Of a stretch of DNA of 64,000 nucleotides, positions 9,172 through 18,859 are shown piece by piece. Made by a program: the position numbers and the translations under genes. The notes under the pieces were generated by a model. That model was given only the letters and a program-made list of their open reading frames with translations, was not told the DNA's origin and did no database searches. The stretch lies in NCBI RefSeq assembly GCF_004010055.1, contig NZ_RQVT01000056.1, positions 124,001 to 188,000 on the forward strand, written 5' to 3'. The stretch comes from Psychroflexus aestuariivivens. GTDB taxonomy: Bacteria > Bacteroidota > Bacteroidia > Flavobacteriales > Flavobacteriaceae. Numbering within the stretch: position 1 is the first letter of the stretch; each line of letters starts with the position of its first letter.

Positions 9172-12100
9172 TTACATATTTCGACGGTATTGTCCGCCAA
9201 CTTCAAAGAGTGCTTCAGTAATTTGTCCTAAAGAACAAAATTTTGTCGCTTCCATCAATTCTTCAAACATATTTTCGTTTTTGATGGCTGCATCTTGAAC
9301 ACGTTTCAAATATTGATCTGCGCTTTCTTCATAAGTTTTATGAAGTTTCTGAAGCGTCGTAATTTGAAATTCTTTTTCTTCTTCAGTTGCGCGAATAACC
9401 TCACGAGGCTTCACAGTTGGCGAGCCTTTTGAACTCAAGAATGTATTCACACCGATAATTGGGAATTCTCCAGTGTGTTTCAAGGTTTCGTAATGCAAGC
9501 TTTCTTCCTGAATTTTGCTACGCTGATACATGGTTTCCATCGCACCTAAAACGCCGCCACGTTCTGTCAAACGGTCGAATTCTAACAAAACAGCTTCTTC
9601 AACCAAATCGGTAAGTTCTTCAATAATGAATGAACCTTGAATTGGGTTTTCGTTTTTAGCCAAACCTAACTCTTTGTTGATAATCAATTGGATTGCCATT
9701 GCACGACGCACAGATTCTTCTGTAGGCGTGGTAATCGCTTCATCGTAAGCGTTAGTATGCAAAGAATTACAATTATCGTAAATCGCATACAAAGCTTGAA
9801 GCGTTGTACGGATATCATTGAAATCGATTTCTTGCGCATGCAACGAGCGTCCAGAAGTTTGAATGTGGTATTTCAACATTTGAGCTCTTGGATTGGCACC
9901 GTATTTTTCTTTCATGGCTTTTGACCAAATTCTTCTCGCAACTCGCCCAATCACAGCGTATTCTGGATCAATTCCGTTGGAGAAAAAGAAGGATAAATTC
10001 GGACCAAATTTATTGATGTCCATGCCACGACTCAAATAATATTCTACGTAAGTGAAGCCATTTGATAGCGTTAATGCCAATTGTGTAATTGGATTGGCGC
10101 CAGCTTCTGCGATATGGTAACCTGAAATAGAAACCGAATAGAAATTTCTGACTTTATTTTCAATAAAATATTCCTGAACGTCGCCCATTAGTCTGAGGGC
10201 AAATTCTGTTGAAAAAATACAAGTGTTTTGGGCTTGGTCTTCTTTTAAAATATCTGCTTGAACCGTACCACGAACTACCGCGATGGTTTCTATTTTAATT
10301 TTCTCGTAAACATCTTCTGGTAAAACTTGATCTCCAGTTACACCAAGTAGCATCAAGCCTAAACCACTACTACCTTCAGGCAAATCTCCGCGATAAACTG
10401 GACGTTCTGTACCAGCTTTTTCATAAATGTTTTGAATTTTGGCTTCAATTTCTTTTTCAAGTCCGTTTTCCTTAATGTATTTTTCACATTGTTGGTCTAT
10501 GGCGGCATTCATAAAGAAACCAAGCAACATCGGTGCTGGTCCATTAATCGTCATACTTACGGAAGTCATTTTGTCCGCCAAATCGAAACCAGAGTATAAT
10601 TTTTTGGCATCGTCCAAACAGCAAATAGAAACACCCGCATTACCGATTTTACCGTAAATATCAGGGCGATGATCAGGATCGTTGCCGTATAAAGTTACAG
10701 AATCGAATGCGGTAGACAAACGCTTGGCTGGCAATCCAGCACTCACATAGTGAAATCTTCGGTTGGTACGTTCTGGGCCGCCTTCTCCGGCAAACATTCT
10801 TGTCGGATCTTCACCAGTTCTTTTAAACGGATATAAACCAGCTGTGTAAGGAAATTCGCCAGGCACATTTTCCTGAAGCAACCATTTCAACAAATCGCCC
10901 CAAGCTTTGTATTTTGGCAACGCAACTTTCGGGATTTTCAAATGGGACAGCGATTCGGTATGCGTATCAATTTTGATTTCTTTATCTCTGACTTTAAATG
11001 TGTAAACATCGTCAGAATAACGTTTTACTGTTGAATCCCATTCTAAAATTTTGTTCCAATTATATGGATCTAAATCCATCTTGACACGATCGAATTCTTT
11101 TTTCAATAAATCTGCAAAATCTTTATTGTCTTCGGTAATTAATTCAGAAAGTGCGTCTTCATCTATTCCGTTTTTATCTAAAGCCAATTCAGAATTTACT
11201 GCACTTTCTAAGGTTTTGTAGATTCCATAAAGTTTTTGAGCAACCTCAACTTGATTCTCAGCCTTATCATCATAAGCGCGGTTGTTTTCTGAAATTTCTG
11301 ACAAGTAACGTGTTCTCGCTGGTGGAATTACAAATATTTTTTCAGACATTTCGTCTGTAATATGGTAATCGCTTTTCAAACTGGAATCTGTTTTTTCAGA
11401 AATCTGTTTCATTATTTTCTGATACAAGACATTCATGCCTGGATCATTAAATTGTGAAGCAATGGTTCCAAAAACCGGCAGTGTATCCAATTTGGCATCC
11501 CAAAGATTGTGATTCCTTTGGTATTGTTTTTTCACATCACGCAACGCATCCTTGGCACCACGTTTGTCGAATTTATTGATGGCAACCAAATCTGCAAAAT
11601 CTAGCATGTCAATTTTTTCAAGTTGTGTGGCTGCACCAAACTCTGGTGTCATGACATATAAAGAGAGATCGGAATGGTCGAGAATTTCCGTATCGCTTTG
11701 ACCGATTCCTGAAGTTTCTAGAATTATCAAATCATAATTTGCAGCTTTCAAAACTTCAACTGCTTCCTGAACGTATTTGGAAAGTGCTAAATTGGATTGT
11801 CGTGTCGCCAAAGAACGCATATAAACTCTTGGAGAATTGATGGCATTCATACGAATTCTGTCGCCTAAAAGTGCGCCACCAGTTCGTCTTTTGGAAGGAT
11901 CCACAGAAACAATACCGATAGTTTTGTCTTTGAAATCTACCAAAAAACGTCTTACCAATTCATCAACCAAAGAAGATTTTCCTGAGCCACCAGTTCCTGT
12001 AATTCCTAAAACTGGAACTTTATTGGAATGGTTTTCTTGAATTGGTTTGAAAATTTTCTCAAAACTATCATGTTTATTTTCAGCTAAAGAAATTAATCTT

Positions 12101-12606
12101 GCAATAGTGTTGGTATGTTTTCCTTTCAGATTCTTTTCAGCATTGGCTTCATTGTCTAATTTTGGTGTTGGGAAATCAGATTGTTTTACCAAATCGTTAA
12201 TCATACCTTGAAGTCCCATTTCACGACCATCATCTGGAGAATAAATTCTGGTGATGCCGTAATCCATGAGTTCTTCAATTTCTTCTGTGAGAATAACACC
12301 GCCACCACCACCAAAAATTTTGATGTGTGTCGCACCTTTTTCTTTTAAAAGATCATACATATATTTGAAGTACTCATTGTGACCGCCTTGGTAAGACGTC
12401 ATGGCAATGGCATTAACATCTTCTTGAATCGCTGTGTTCACAACCTCTTCCACTCCTCTATCGTGTCCTAAGTGAATCACCTCAACGCCTGTAGATTGAA
12501 TAATTCTACGCATCACATTAATGGCTGCATCATGACCGTCAAAAAGTGAGGCTGCAGTTACAATTCTGATTTGATGTTTTGGTTTATATGGTTTTTCCTG
12601 CTTCAT
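9172..12606 (-). CDS. icmF: Fused acyl-CoA mutase with MeaB-like GTPase (IcmF type)
   Basis: A 1144-residue adenosylcobalamin-dependent mutase fused to its own G-protein chaperone. In order: B12-binding domain (about 10-140, with DGHDAA at 23-28 where separate mutases have DxHxxG), MeaB-like GTPase with P-loop GTGGSGKS at 204-211 and NKFD at 344-347, a linker, and the TIM-barrel mutase domain from about 580. In the substrate pocket, Phe594 (LYPFKR) and Gln793 (AQNTCIFS) stand where methylmalonyl-CoA mutase has Tyr and Arg; this pair is the known mark of isobutyryl-CoA mutase IcmF. The gene is often labelled methylmalonyl-CoA mutase, which the pocket argues against. No separate mutase subunit or epimerase is nearby. 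It is probably transcribed alone, with a terminator behind it. Confidence 0.92.
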   Translation of the reverse strand: MKQEKPYKPKHQIRIVTAASLFDGHDAAINVMRRIIQSTGVEVIHLGHDRGVEEVVNTAIQEDVNAIAMTSYQGGHNEYFKYMYDLLKEKGATHIKIFGGGGGVILTEEIEELMDYGITRIYSPDDGREMGLQGMINDLVKQSDFPTPKLDNEANAEKNLKGKHTNTIARLISLAENKHDSFEKIFKPIQENHSNKVPVLGITGTGGSGKSSLVDELVRRFLVDFKDKTIGIVSVDPSKRRTGGALLGDRIRMNAINSPRVYMRSLATRQSNLALSKYVQEAVEVLKAANYDLIILETSGIGQSDTEILDHSDLSLYVMTPEFGAATQLEKIDMLDFADLVAINKFDKRGAKDALRDVKKQYQRNHNLWDAKLDTLPVFGTIASQFNDPGMNVLYQKIMKQISEKTDSSLKSDYHITDEMSEKIFVIPPARTRYLSEISENNRAYDDKAENQVEVAQKLYGIYKTLESAVNSELALDKNGIDEDALSELITEDNKDFADLLKKEFDRVKMDLDPYNWNKILEWDSTVKRYSDDVYTFKVRDKEIKIDTHTESLSHLKIPKVALPKYKAWGDLLKWLLQENVPGEFPYTAGLYPFKRTGEDPTRMFAGEGGPERTNRRFHYVSAGLPAKRLSTAFDSVTLYGNDPDHRPDIYGKIGNAGVSICCLDDAKKLYSGFDLADKMTSVSMTINGPAPMLLGFFMNAAIDQQCEKYIKENGLEKEIEAKIQNIYEKAGTERPVYRGDLPEGSSGLGLMLLGVTGDQVLPEDVYEKIKIETIAVVRGTVQADILKEDQAQNTCIFSTEFALRLMGDVQEYFIENKVRNFYSVSISGYHIAEAGANPITQLALTLSNGFTYVEYYLSRGMDINKFGPNLSFFFSNGIDPEYAVIGRVARRIWSKAMKEKYGANPRAQMLKYHIQTSGRSLHAQEIDFNDIRTTLQALYAIYDNCNSLHTNAYDEAITTPTEESVRRAMAIQLIINKELGLAKNENPIQGSFIIEELTDLVEEAVLLEFDRLTERGGVLGAMETMYQRSKIQEESLHYETLKHTGEFPIIGVNTFLSSKGSPTVKPREVIRATEEEKEFQITTLQKLHKTYEESADQYLKRVQDAAIKNENMFEELMEATKFCSLGQITEALFEVGGQYRRNM

Positions 12607-12755
12607 ATGAATTTGAATAATTTCTATTTTTTGAAATGTAAAATTACGAAATATGTATTTAATGTCATCAAAATTAGAATTCTAATAACGATTATTAATC
12701 AAATTTCAACTTGAGAATTCATAATTGAATTTGAAAATAATCTAAGCCAAACAAG

Positions 12756-12763
12756 TATATTTG
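12756..12763 (+). promoter_or_regulatory. Promoter of the DUF4197 gene
   Basis: TATATTTG matches TAnnTTTG, with TTTG at 12730-12733 as a possible -33 element 22 bases upstream. It lies 10-19 bases before the two possible start codons. Confidence 0.6.
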
Positions 12764-12782
12764 AAGGAATAAAATGATTCTC

Positions 12783-13484
12783 ATGAAAAAAATCTTACTA
12801 ATTCCAATATTATTGTTTATCAGCTCTTGCGCTGAACTTCAGCAAGTAGCAGAGGAAGTCAATAAAAACAGAACTTTGAGCGAAGGTCAAATTGCAGAGG
12901 GTTTGAAACAAGCTTTGAATAAAGGAATTGACGAGCAAGTGACAAAACTGACACAAGAAAACGGATTTTACGGGAACGATTTGGTCAAAATTGGTTTACC
13001 TGAAGAGTTGCAAAAACTGGAAAGTGGTTTGAGAAAAATTGGCATGGGCAATTTAGCGGATGAAGGCATCAAAGCTTTGAATAGAACTGCTGAAGAAGCA
13101 GTGAAAGAAGCCACTCCGATTTTTATTAACGCCATTCAAAACATGAGCATCAACGATGCTAAAAATATTTTGCTCGGTGATCGAAATGCAGCGACAAATT
13201 ACTTAAAAAGCCAGACCAAAACAGAGCTTTATAACAAATTTCAACCTGTGGTAAACAAAAATTTCAGTAAAGTTGGTGCTGACCAAATTTGGGAAAACAT
13301 TATTTCGAAATACAACAAAATTCCGTTAACAGAAAATGTGAATCCAGATTTGACAGATTACGTCACCAATCGTGCTTTAGATGGCGTTTTTACTATGATT
13401 GAAATTGAAGAGAAAGAAATTCGAGCTAAAGTCAATTCAAGAACTACAGAATTATTGAGACGAGTTTTTGCACTTCAGGATTAA
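12783..13484 (+). CDS. DUF4197 family lipoprotein
   Basis: A 233-residue predicted lipoprotein of the DUF4197 family, whose function is unknown. The signal MKKILLIPILLFISSC carries a lipobox with Cys16, so it should be anchored in a membrane and face the periplasm or outer surface. The rest is helical with the family features LSEGQIAEGLKQALNKGI, LPEELQKLESGLRKIG and the conserved C-terminal VTNRALDGVFTMIEIEEKEI. An in-frame ATG at 12774 would add three residues; I prefer 12783 because it puts the basic residues at the start of the signal. Its stop is only 2 bases from the stop of the convergent hydrolase gene, with no hairpin between. Confidence 0.85.
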   Translation: MKKILLIPILLFISSCAELQQVAEEVNKNRTLSEGQIAEGLKQALNKGIDEQVTKLTQENGFYGNDLVKIGLPEELQKLESGLRKIGMGNLADEGIKALNRTAEEAVKEATPIFINAIQNMSINDAKNILLGDRNAATNYLKSQTKTELYNKFQPVVNKNFSKVGADQIWENIISKYNKIPLTENVNPDLTDYVTNRALDGVFTMIEIEEKEIRAKVNSRTTELLRRVFALQD

Positions 13485-13486
13485 AA

Positions 13487-14293
13487 CTAAGCTAGTTTTA
13501 TTTGGTTTTCAACTTGAATATTTTTAATAAACCCTATAACTTTTTGGTTGAATTCCAAAGGTTTTTCAACATTGACAACGTGTCCACAGTTTTCTAAAAT
13601 AAAAAGCTTTGCTTTTTCGTGAGTCTCGGCAATTTTCTGAACAGCTGGCAAGAATAAATAATCTTGTTGACCCATAACATATAAGGAAGGAATATCGATA
13701 GCCTTTTGCCTAAAAAACTTTAATAAAGGATTAATTTCCGAGGTCAATTTGAACCAACGAATAAATTCCTTTTGATATAGCTTCTTAGCCTCATTCACAA
13801 AGAGATTTCGAGATTTTTTGTGGTTTTTACGCGGCATGATAATAAAAGCAAATAACTTATATAAAATCATGTAAGGCACTACAGATTTGAAAATTACACC
13901 AACATTCATCAAAAATCTAGAACGTACATTCATCTTCATAATTGCACCACCCATAATCATACTTTCAACGCGATTTGGATAATTTTCAGCAAGGTTTCGA
14001 ATTAAAATCGTACCTAAAGAAATTCCTATAAAATGAGATTTTTCAATTTCTCTATGATTTAAAACCTCAACAATATCGTCTGTAATAGCATCAAAAGTGT
14101 AATTATCTTTAAGAGAATCTTTTAAAGAAGGTTGAGAATTGCCATGACCGCGCAAATCTAAAAGCAAAATATTAAAATGCTTTTTGAATGCGCGCAATTG
14201 TTTGAACCAAATAGACGAACTTCCGCCGGCGCCATGAACAAAAGTCACCCATTGGGTTGAACTTTTATGAGTGAAAACTGAATGGTGAATCAA
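13487..14293 (-). CDS. Alpha/beta hydrolase
   Basis: A 268-residue cytoplasmic alpha/beta-hydrolase-fold enzyme. Visible are the oxyanion segment VHGAGGSS near residue 20, LLLDLRGHGNS, the nucleophile elbow GISLG with the catalytic Ser, the acid-loop region MGQQDYLFLP and the catalytic His in LENCGHVVNVEKP near the C terminus. All three triad positions look present. The start is TTG at 14293: no ATG lies between it and the in-frame stop upstream, and the resulting N terminus fits relatives. Substrate is unknown. Confidence 0.85.
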   Translation of the reverse strand: MIHHSVFTHKSSTQWVTFVHGAGGSSSIWFKQLRAFKKHFNILLLDLRGHGNSQPSLKDSLKDNYTFDAITDDIVEVLNHREIEKSHFIGISLGTILIRNLAENYPNRVESMIMGGAIMKMNVRSRFLMNVGVIFKSVVPYMILYKLFAFIIMPRKNHKKSRNLFVNEAKKLYQKEFIRWFKLTSEINPLLKFFRQKAIDIPSLYVMGQQDYLFLPAVQKIAETHEKAKLFILENCGHVVNVEKPLEFNQKVIGFIKNIQVENQIKLA

Positions 14294-14362
14294 GCTTTTT
14301 TTTGAGTAAAGATAAAACTTCTTGAGCTAAAAACTCATATATGGCAGGAATATCCAAAAATT

Positions 14363-15133
14363 TTATAATTTCTTTCTCAATTGCTTAAAGTAATCAAATG
14401 CTTTTAATAACCTTGTTCCATACCAACTAAAATACTCGCCATCTATAATCACAATTTTAGAATTTTCTAGAGGAATTTCCCTAAAATATTGTTCTGAAAA
14501 CGGGAATGGTTCTGAAGATAAGAATACAAAATCCAATTCCTCCAGTTGATTGATGTCAACTTCTGGATAACGCGGAAGGTGTTTATATGCATTTTCAAAA
14601 TTATTCAGTTCTAACATATAATTGATAAAAGTACCATTTCCTACTAGCATCCAAGGCTTTCGCCAGATGAAATAGGCTACTTTCAATTTAGAACTATTTT
14701 TAGAAAATGATTTGAAATCTGTAAATTTCTCTTGAAGATTTTCAATAATTGATTTAGCTTTATTATGAACTTCAAGGATTTCAGCATAATCTTGAATCAA
14801 ATCGATGACATCTTGAAAATTGTTAACATCGCTGACATGAACTGTGCAAAATTCAGATAACTCATCAACAGTTTTTAATGTATTTTCTTCTTTGTTCGCA
14901 ATTATAATATCAGGCTTAAGCGATTTAACCTTATCGATTTTTACATCTTTAGTACCGCCTACAACTTCAACTTTTTTCCGTAAATCTTCAGGATGCACGC
15001 AAAATTTGGTCACGCCCACAAGTCTATCTTCCAAACCTAAATCAACTAACAATTCTGTTAGGCTTGGTACCAAAGAAATGATTCGTTGAGGTACTTTTTC
15101 GATTTGAATTTTACGGCCAAGTTGATCTTTCAT
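14363..15133 (-). CDS. BtuF-like helical-backbone metal/cobalamin receptor without signal peptide
   Basis: A 256-residue protein of the class III periplasmic-binding-protein fold (BtuF/FhuD type: two lobes joined by a long helix). Family marks include PQRIISLVPSLTELLVDLG near the N terminus, VGGTKDVKIDKVKSLKPDIIIA and, in the second lobe, VAYFIWRKPWMLVGNGTFIN. Unlike true transport receptors it starts directly at the mature fold, MKDQLGRKIQIEKVPQ, with no signal peptide or lipobox, and no BtuC/BtuD genes lie nearby. It is therefore predicted to be cytoplasmic. A role with cobalamin is inferred from family resemblance only. Confidence 0.82.
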   Translation of the reverse strand: MKDQLGRKIQIEKVPQRIISLVPSLTELLVDLGLEDRLVGVTKFCVHPEDLRKKVEVVGGTKDVKIDKVKSLKPDIIIANKEENTLKTVDELSEFCTVHVSDVNNFQDVIDLIQDYAEILEVHNKAKSIIENLQEKFTDFKSFSKNSSKLKVAYFIWRKPWMLVGNGTFINYMLELNNFENAYKHLPRYPEVDINQLEELDFVFLSSEPFPFSEQYFREIPLENSKIVIIDGEYFSWYGTRLLKAFDYFKQLRKKL

Positions 15134-15151
15134 TTTTTTATAAAAATAAAA

Positions 15152-15177
15152 AAACCGATTGAAAATTCAGTCGGTTT
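15152..15177 (-). terminator. Terminator of the Cys-rich small protein gene
   Basis: Twelve-bp stem (AAACCGATTGAA with its partner, one T-G pair) and a two-base loop, followed on the minus strand by TTTTTTTATTTTT. It lies 22 bases after the stop at 15200. Confidence 0.88.
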
Positions 15178-15199
15178 CAGGTATTTGTGAATTTATCTA

Positions 15200-15445
15200 T
15201 TATGAGATCGCTTGTGGAGCCCAAGATGCACAAAGCATTCCTGGAGCAGCTTTTTGTGGATGTGCACAACTCGATGTATCGTGTTTTGCACAATTGGTAC
15301 AATTTCTTTCATTTTTGAATTCAACTTTCATATTGAACTGATCGCATGTATATCTTGCTGAAACCATTACTTTATGTTTGCTACAAAATGAATTTTCAAC
15401 AAGGTTTTCACAATTCGAACAGTTATTTGCATGTCTAATAGCCAT
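15200..15445 (-). CDS. Small cysteine-rich protein with two matching four-Cys units
   Basis: An 81-residue protein with eight cysteines at 9, 12, 21, 34, 49, 52, 60 and 72. They fall into two units with almost the same spacing: C-x2-C-x8-C-x12-C and C-x2-C-x7-C-x11-C. Each unit begins NC(S/T)NC and carries a His two or three residues after its third cysteine. This looks like an internal duplication of a small metal-binding (zinc ribbon-like) motif, although disulphides or an iron site cannot be excluded. No signal peptide is present. The ATG start and its own terminator support a real, separately transcribed gene. I do not recognise a named family. It sits upstream of the BtuF-like gene, with a terminator between them. 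Confidence 0.8.
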   Translation of the reverse strand: MAIRHANNCSNCENLVENSFCSKHKVMVSARYTCDQFNMKVEFKNERNCTNCAKHDTSSCAHPQKAAPGMLCASWAPQAIS

Positions 15446-15555
15446 AATTTTTCTTTTTAGTTAAACAATTTTCAACTAATTTAGCTAAAAGTGTGCGATT
15501 TTTTTAAAATATAAAGGTAAATTCTAATAATACCTTTTTAGATTTAATAAAAATA

Positions 15556-15586
15556 AAAGACCTGCATCGAAATGATACAGGTCTTT
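15556..15586 (-). terminator. Terminator of the thrS-infC-rpmI-rplT operon
   Basis: Stem AAAGACCTG-C-ATC with partner GAT-A-CAGGTCTTT, one C-A mismatch and a five-base loop, 24 bases after the rplT stop and followed by a T-rich tract on the minus strand. Confidence 0.8.
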
Positions 15587-15610
15587 AAAATTGCGATAAT
15601 AAGATTAAAT

Positions 15611-15955
15611 TTATTTTACTTTATCTACAACAGCTTTAAACGCTTCTGGATTATTCATTGCTAAATCGGCTAGAACTTTTCTGTTCAAGTCGATGTTATT
15701 TGCTTTGACTTTCCCCATAAATTGTGAGTAAGACAAACCGTGCAATCTTGCACCAGCGTTTATTCTGATGATCCATAAAGATCTGAAATTTCTCTTTTTG
15801 GTTTTGCGGTCTCTGTAAGCGTATAACATTGCTTTTTCGACTGCGTTTTTAGCTACTGTCCAAACGTTTTTACGACGTCCGTAGTAACCTTTAGCTTGCT
15901 TCATTATTTTCTTGCGTCTCGCTCTTGAAGCTACTGAATTTGTTGATCTTGGCAT
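15611..15955 (-). CDS. rplT: 50S ribosomal protein L20
   Basis: A 114-residue L20, an early-assembly protein that binds 23S rRNA. The sequence is typical: basic N terminus [30 protein letters not shown], then [18 protein letters not shown] and GLSYSQFM. It is the last gene of the conserved thrS-infC-rpmI-rplT cluster, 95 bases after rpmI. In other bacteria L20 represses this operon through a leader or intergenic RNA structure; no such structure is claimed here. The sequence before the ATG is A-rich with no Shine-Dalgarno, as usual for Bacteroidota. Confidence 0.99.
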   Translation of the reverse strand: MPRSTNSVASRARRKKIMKQAKGYYGRRKNVWTVAKNAVEKAMLYAYRDRKTKKRNFRSLWIIRINAGARLHGLSYSQFMGKVKANNIDLNRKVLADLAMNNPEAFKAVVDKVK

Positions 15956-16050
15956 AATTTGATGTTTTTTTGTAGTAGGCAGTTTATTTTTTAAACATTT
16001 TCTGAGCCTAACTCCATGGATTAATAATTAACTAAACCTTCAAAAAATAA

Positions 16051-16248
16051 TTACTTTAAACGTAATTGAGTTTTGATGCTGTGTTCGTCTGCTTTGTGAA
16101 CTAACGTGTCATGCGTTAACTTCAACTTTCTCTTTTTTGACTTTTTAGTCAAAATGTGACTTTTGAATGCATGTTTGCGTTTTATTTTACCAGTTCCGGT
16201 AAGTTTAAAACGTTTTTTAGCACTCGACTTTGTTTTCATTTTAGGCAT
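16051..16248 (-). CDS. rpmI: 50S ribosomal protein L35
   Basis: A 65-residue L35, very basic, with the standard N terminus [37 protein letters not shown] and the C-terminal KTQLRLK. It lies between infC (28 bases upstream) and rplT in the usual operon order, and it is a structural protein of the large ribosomal subunit. Confidence 0.99.
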   Translation of the reverse strand: MPKMKTKSSAKKRFKLTGTGKIKRKHAFKSHILTKKSKKRKLKLTHDTLVHKADEHSIKTQLRLK

Positions 16249-16276
16249 TTGGATCTTTATTTAGGATTATCGCAAT

Positions 16277-16834
16277 TTATTTTTTGGAAATTGGGGCAAG
16301 CATCATAATCATTCTTTTACCTTCCAATTTTGGCATTTGCTCAACTTTAGCATAGTCTTCTAAATCTTGAGCAAGTCTAAGCAGTAATATTTGTCCTTTA
16401 TCTTTAAACACTATAGAACGTCCTTTAAAGAAAACAAAAGCTTTTAATTTGGCACCGTCTTTCAAAAACTTTTCAGCATTTTTCTTCTTAAACTCATAAT
16501 CGTGATCGTCAGTATTTGGTCCAAAACGAATTTCTTTGACAACGACTTGAGATGTTTTTTGCTTAAGTGCTTTTTCTCTTTTCTTTTGCTCGTACAAGAA
16601 CTTTTTGTAGTCCATAACTTTACAAACAGGCGGATCCGCTTTTGGTGAAATTTCCACCAAATCCAGCTCCTGCTCTTCAGCTATAGCTAAAGCCTCTTTG
16701 AGTGAGTAAATATCTACTTTAACGTTATCTCCGACAACTCGAACTTTGGGAGCACGAATTTTGTCATTGATTCTGTGAGGATTTTCTTTAATTTGCCTCG
16801 GTGACTGTCTTGATTTTTTTCTACGTATTGCTAT
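16277..16834 (-). CDS. infC: Translation initiation factor IF-3, predicted ATA start
   Basis: IF-3 binds the 30S subunit and proofreads start-codon choice. Both domains are present: N-domain with [37 protein letters not shown] and [11 protein letters not shown], then the C-domain with [20 protein letters not shown] and KGRSIVF. The first ATG/GTG/TTG in frame is a TTG at 16660, which would delete most of the N-domain. The frame is open to a TAA at 16847-16849, and the only start compatible with the family N terminus (AIRRKKS) is ATA at 16834 or ATA at 16840. A rare AUU start, self-sensed by IF-3, is established in E. coli; ATA here is inferred. From 16834 the protein is 185 residues. It starts 17 bases after thrS. 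Confidence 0.93.
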   Translation of the reverse strand: MAIRRKKSRQSPRQIKENPHRINDKIRAPKVRVVGDNVKVDIYSLKEALAIAEEQELDLVEISPKADPPVCKVMDYKKFLYEQKKREKALKQKTSQVVVKEIRFGPNTDDHDYEFKKKNAEKFLKDGAKLKAFVFFKGRSIVFKDKGQILLLRLAQDLEDYAKVEQMPKLEGKRMIMMLAPISKK

Positions 16835-16851
16835 GGCTATATATTTTTAAG

Positions 16852-18798
16852 TTAAACTTCAAATTTATAAATTTCTTTATCTATTTCTGCGTTGATGAGT
16901 TTTGCAAAACTTTCTATCGGCATTTCACCCAAATCATCTCCACCATGTTTTCTAACAGAAACTGTTTCATTTTCGGCTTCAGTTTCTCCAACTATCAACA
17001 TAAATGGGATTTTATCCATTTCTGCTTCACGGATTTTCTTGCCCATGGTTTCATTTCTATTATCAAACTTGGCGCGAATTTCGTGATTTTTCAGTAAACT
17101 TAAAACTTTTTTAGAATAATTTTCATATTTCTCACTGATTGATAGTATAATAGCTTGTTCAGGCATCAACCAAAGTGGGAAATTCCCACCAGTATGTTCC
17201 AAAAGTATAGCAACAAAACGTTCTAAACTTCCAAAAGGCGCACGATGAATCATAACTGGGCGATGCATTTCGTTGTCACTACCTTTGTATTCAAGTTCAA
17301 AACGCTCAGGCAAATTATAATCTACTTGAATGGTGCCGAGTTGCCACTGTCTGCCTAAAGCATCTTTTACCATAAAGTCCAATTTTGGACCATAAAATGC
17401 AGCTTCGCCAGTTTCAACTTTATAATTCAAACCTTTTTCTTCTGCAGCATTCAAAATAGCAGATTCCGCCTTTTTCCAATTTTCATCGGAACCGATATAT
17501 TTAGACGAATTTTCTGGATCTCTTAATGAAACTTGCGCAGTAAAGTTTTCGAAACCTAAAGACCCGAAAACATACAAAACCAAATCTATAACTTTTTTGA
17601 ATTCTTCGTCAAGCTGTTCTGGTGTACAAAAAATATGCGCATCGTCTTGTGTGAAACCGCGAACACGTGTTAAACCGTGCAATTCACCACTTTGCTCATA
17701 TCTATAAACCGTTCCAAATTCTGCAAAACGTTTTGGCAAATCACGGTAACTCCAAGCTTGTGAATTGAAAATCTCACAGTGATGTGGGCAATTCATTGGT
17801 TTCAGCAAATATTCTTCGCCGTCTTGTGGCGTTTTTATAGGTTGAAAACTGTCTTCACCATATTTTTGAAAATGACCCGAAGTCATGTATAATTCTTTGT
17901 GTCCGATATGTGGCGATACCACTTGTTCGTAACCAGCTTCTTCTTGTGCTTTTTTTAGAAAATTTTCTAAACGCTCTCTCAATGCAGCGCCTTTTGGCAA
18001 CCAAAGCGGCAAACCTTGTCCCACTTTTTGCGAAAAGGTGAAAAGTTTCAATTCTTTTCCTAACTTTCTGTGATCGCGCTTTTTGGCTTCTTCCAAAAGT
18101 GCTAAATATTCTTTAAGCTGTTTTTGCTTCGGAAAAGAAATTCCGTAAATTCTTGTCAGCTGTGGATTATTTTCATCGCCACGCCAGTAAGCGCCGGCAA
18201 TGTTCATCAACTTTACGGCTTTTATAAAACCAGTGTTCGGAATATGTCCGCCACGGCATAAATCGGTAAAATCGTCGTGATCACAAAATGTAATTTCGCC
18301 ATCTTCTAGATTTTCAATCAATTCAACTTTAAATTCATTTGAACGTTCTTTGTAATAAGAAAGCGCTTCAGATTTGGATACAGAACGCATTTGGAATTCA
18401 TGTTTTCCACGTGCCAATTCCAACATTTTCTGTTCAATCTTTGGGAAATCATTTTCAGAAATGGATTGTTCACCCATATCCACATCGTAGTAAAATCCAT
18501 TTTCGATGGAAGGGCCGATTGTAAGTTTAACGCCCGGATAAAGTTTCAAAACAGCTTGCGCCATCAAATGCGAAGTCGAATGCCAAAATGCTTGTTTGCC
18601 TTCGTCGTCGTTGAATGTTAACAATACCAATTTACCATCCTCGGTAAGCGTCGTGGTGGTTTCAACAATTTGACCGTTGAATTTTGCTGAAATTACGTTT
18701 CGTGCTAATCCAGCACTAATGCTTTGCGCAACGTCCATCGGTGTTGAACCGCTTTCGTATGGCTTTACGCTACCATCTGGTAAAGTGATATTTATCAT
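16852..18798 (-). CDS. thrS: Threonyl-tRNA synthetase
   Basis: Charges tRNA-Thr in the cytoplasm. A 648-residue class II synthetase with an N-terminal TGS domain ([16 protein letters not shown]), the second editing-associated domain with [11 protein letters not shown] and [14 protein letters not shown], the catalytic core with zinc-site residues (Cys in [13 protein letters not shown], His in DDAHIFC, His in [13 protein letters not shown]) and the C-terminal anticodon-binding domain. I chose the ATG at 18798. A TTG at 18819 would add seven residues but falls inside the promoter box. It heads the thrS-infC-rpmI-rplT operon. Confidence 0.98.
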   Translation of the reverse strand: MINITLPDGSVKPYESGSTPMDVAQSISAGLARNVISAKFNGQIVETTTTLTEDGKLVLLTFNDDEGKQAFWHSTSHLMAQAVLKLYPGVKLTIGPSIENGFYYDVDMGEQSISENDFPKIEQKMLELARGKHEFQMRSVSKSEALSYYKERSNEFKVELIENLEDGEITFCDHDDFTDLCRGGHIPNTGFIKAVKLMNIAGAYWRGDENNPQLTRIYGISFPKQKQLKEYLALLEEAKKRDHRKLGKELKLFTFSQKVGQGLPLWLPKGAALRERLENFLKKAQEEAGYEQVVSPHIGHKELYMTSGHFQKYGEDSFQPIKTPQDGEEYLLKPMNCPHHCEIFNSQAWSYRDLPKRFAEFGTVYRYEQSGELHGLTRVRGFTQDDAHIFCTPEQLDEEFKKVIDLVLYVFGSLGFENFTAQVSLRDPENSSKYIGSDENWKKAESAILNAAEEKGLNYKVETGEAAFYGPKLDFMVKDALGRQWQLGTIQVDYNLPERFELEYKGSDNEMHRPVMIHRAPFGSLERFVAILLEHTGGNFPLWLMPEQAIILSISEKYENYSKKVLSLLKNHEIRAKFDNRNETMGKKIREAEMDKIPFMLIVGETEAENETVSVRKHGGDDLGEMPIESFAKLINAEIDKEIYKFEV

Positions 18799-18816
18799 TG
18801 TTCCTATAATTTGGTG

Positions 18817-18824
18817 CAAAGATA
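18817..18824 (-). promoter_or_regulatory. thrS operon promoter
   Basis: The minus strand reads TATCTTTG, with CTTG 19 bases upstream at 18844-18847 as a near match to the -33 TTTG. It ends 18 bases before the chosen ATG and overlaps the alternative TTG, which argues against that start. Confidence 0.68.
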
Positions 18825-18859
18825 CTGAGTTCAGAATACTTTACAAGCTGAAAACTCGC

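Noticed and set aside
13485-13486. Missing terminator between the DUF4197 and hydrolase genes
   Set aside because: The stops are 2 bases apart, so any terminator would lie inside the neighbour's coding sequence; close convergent genes are common, so not reported as unusual.
16277-16660. A 127-residue IF-3 starting at TTG 16660
   Set aside because: It would remove most of the IF-3 N-domain, which is clearly encoded upstream in the same frame.
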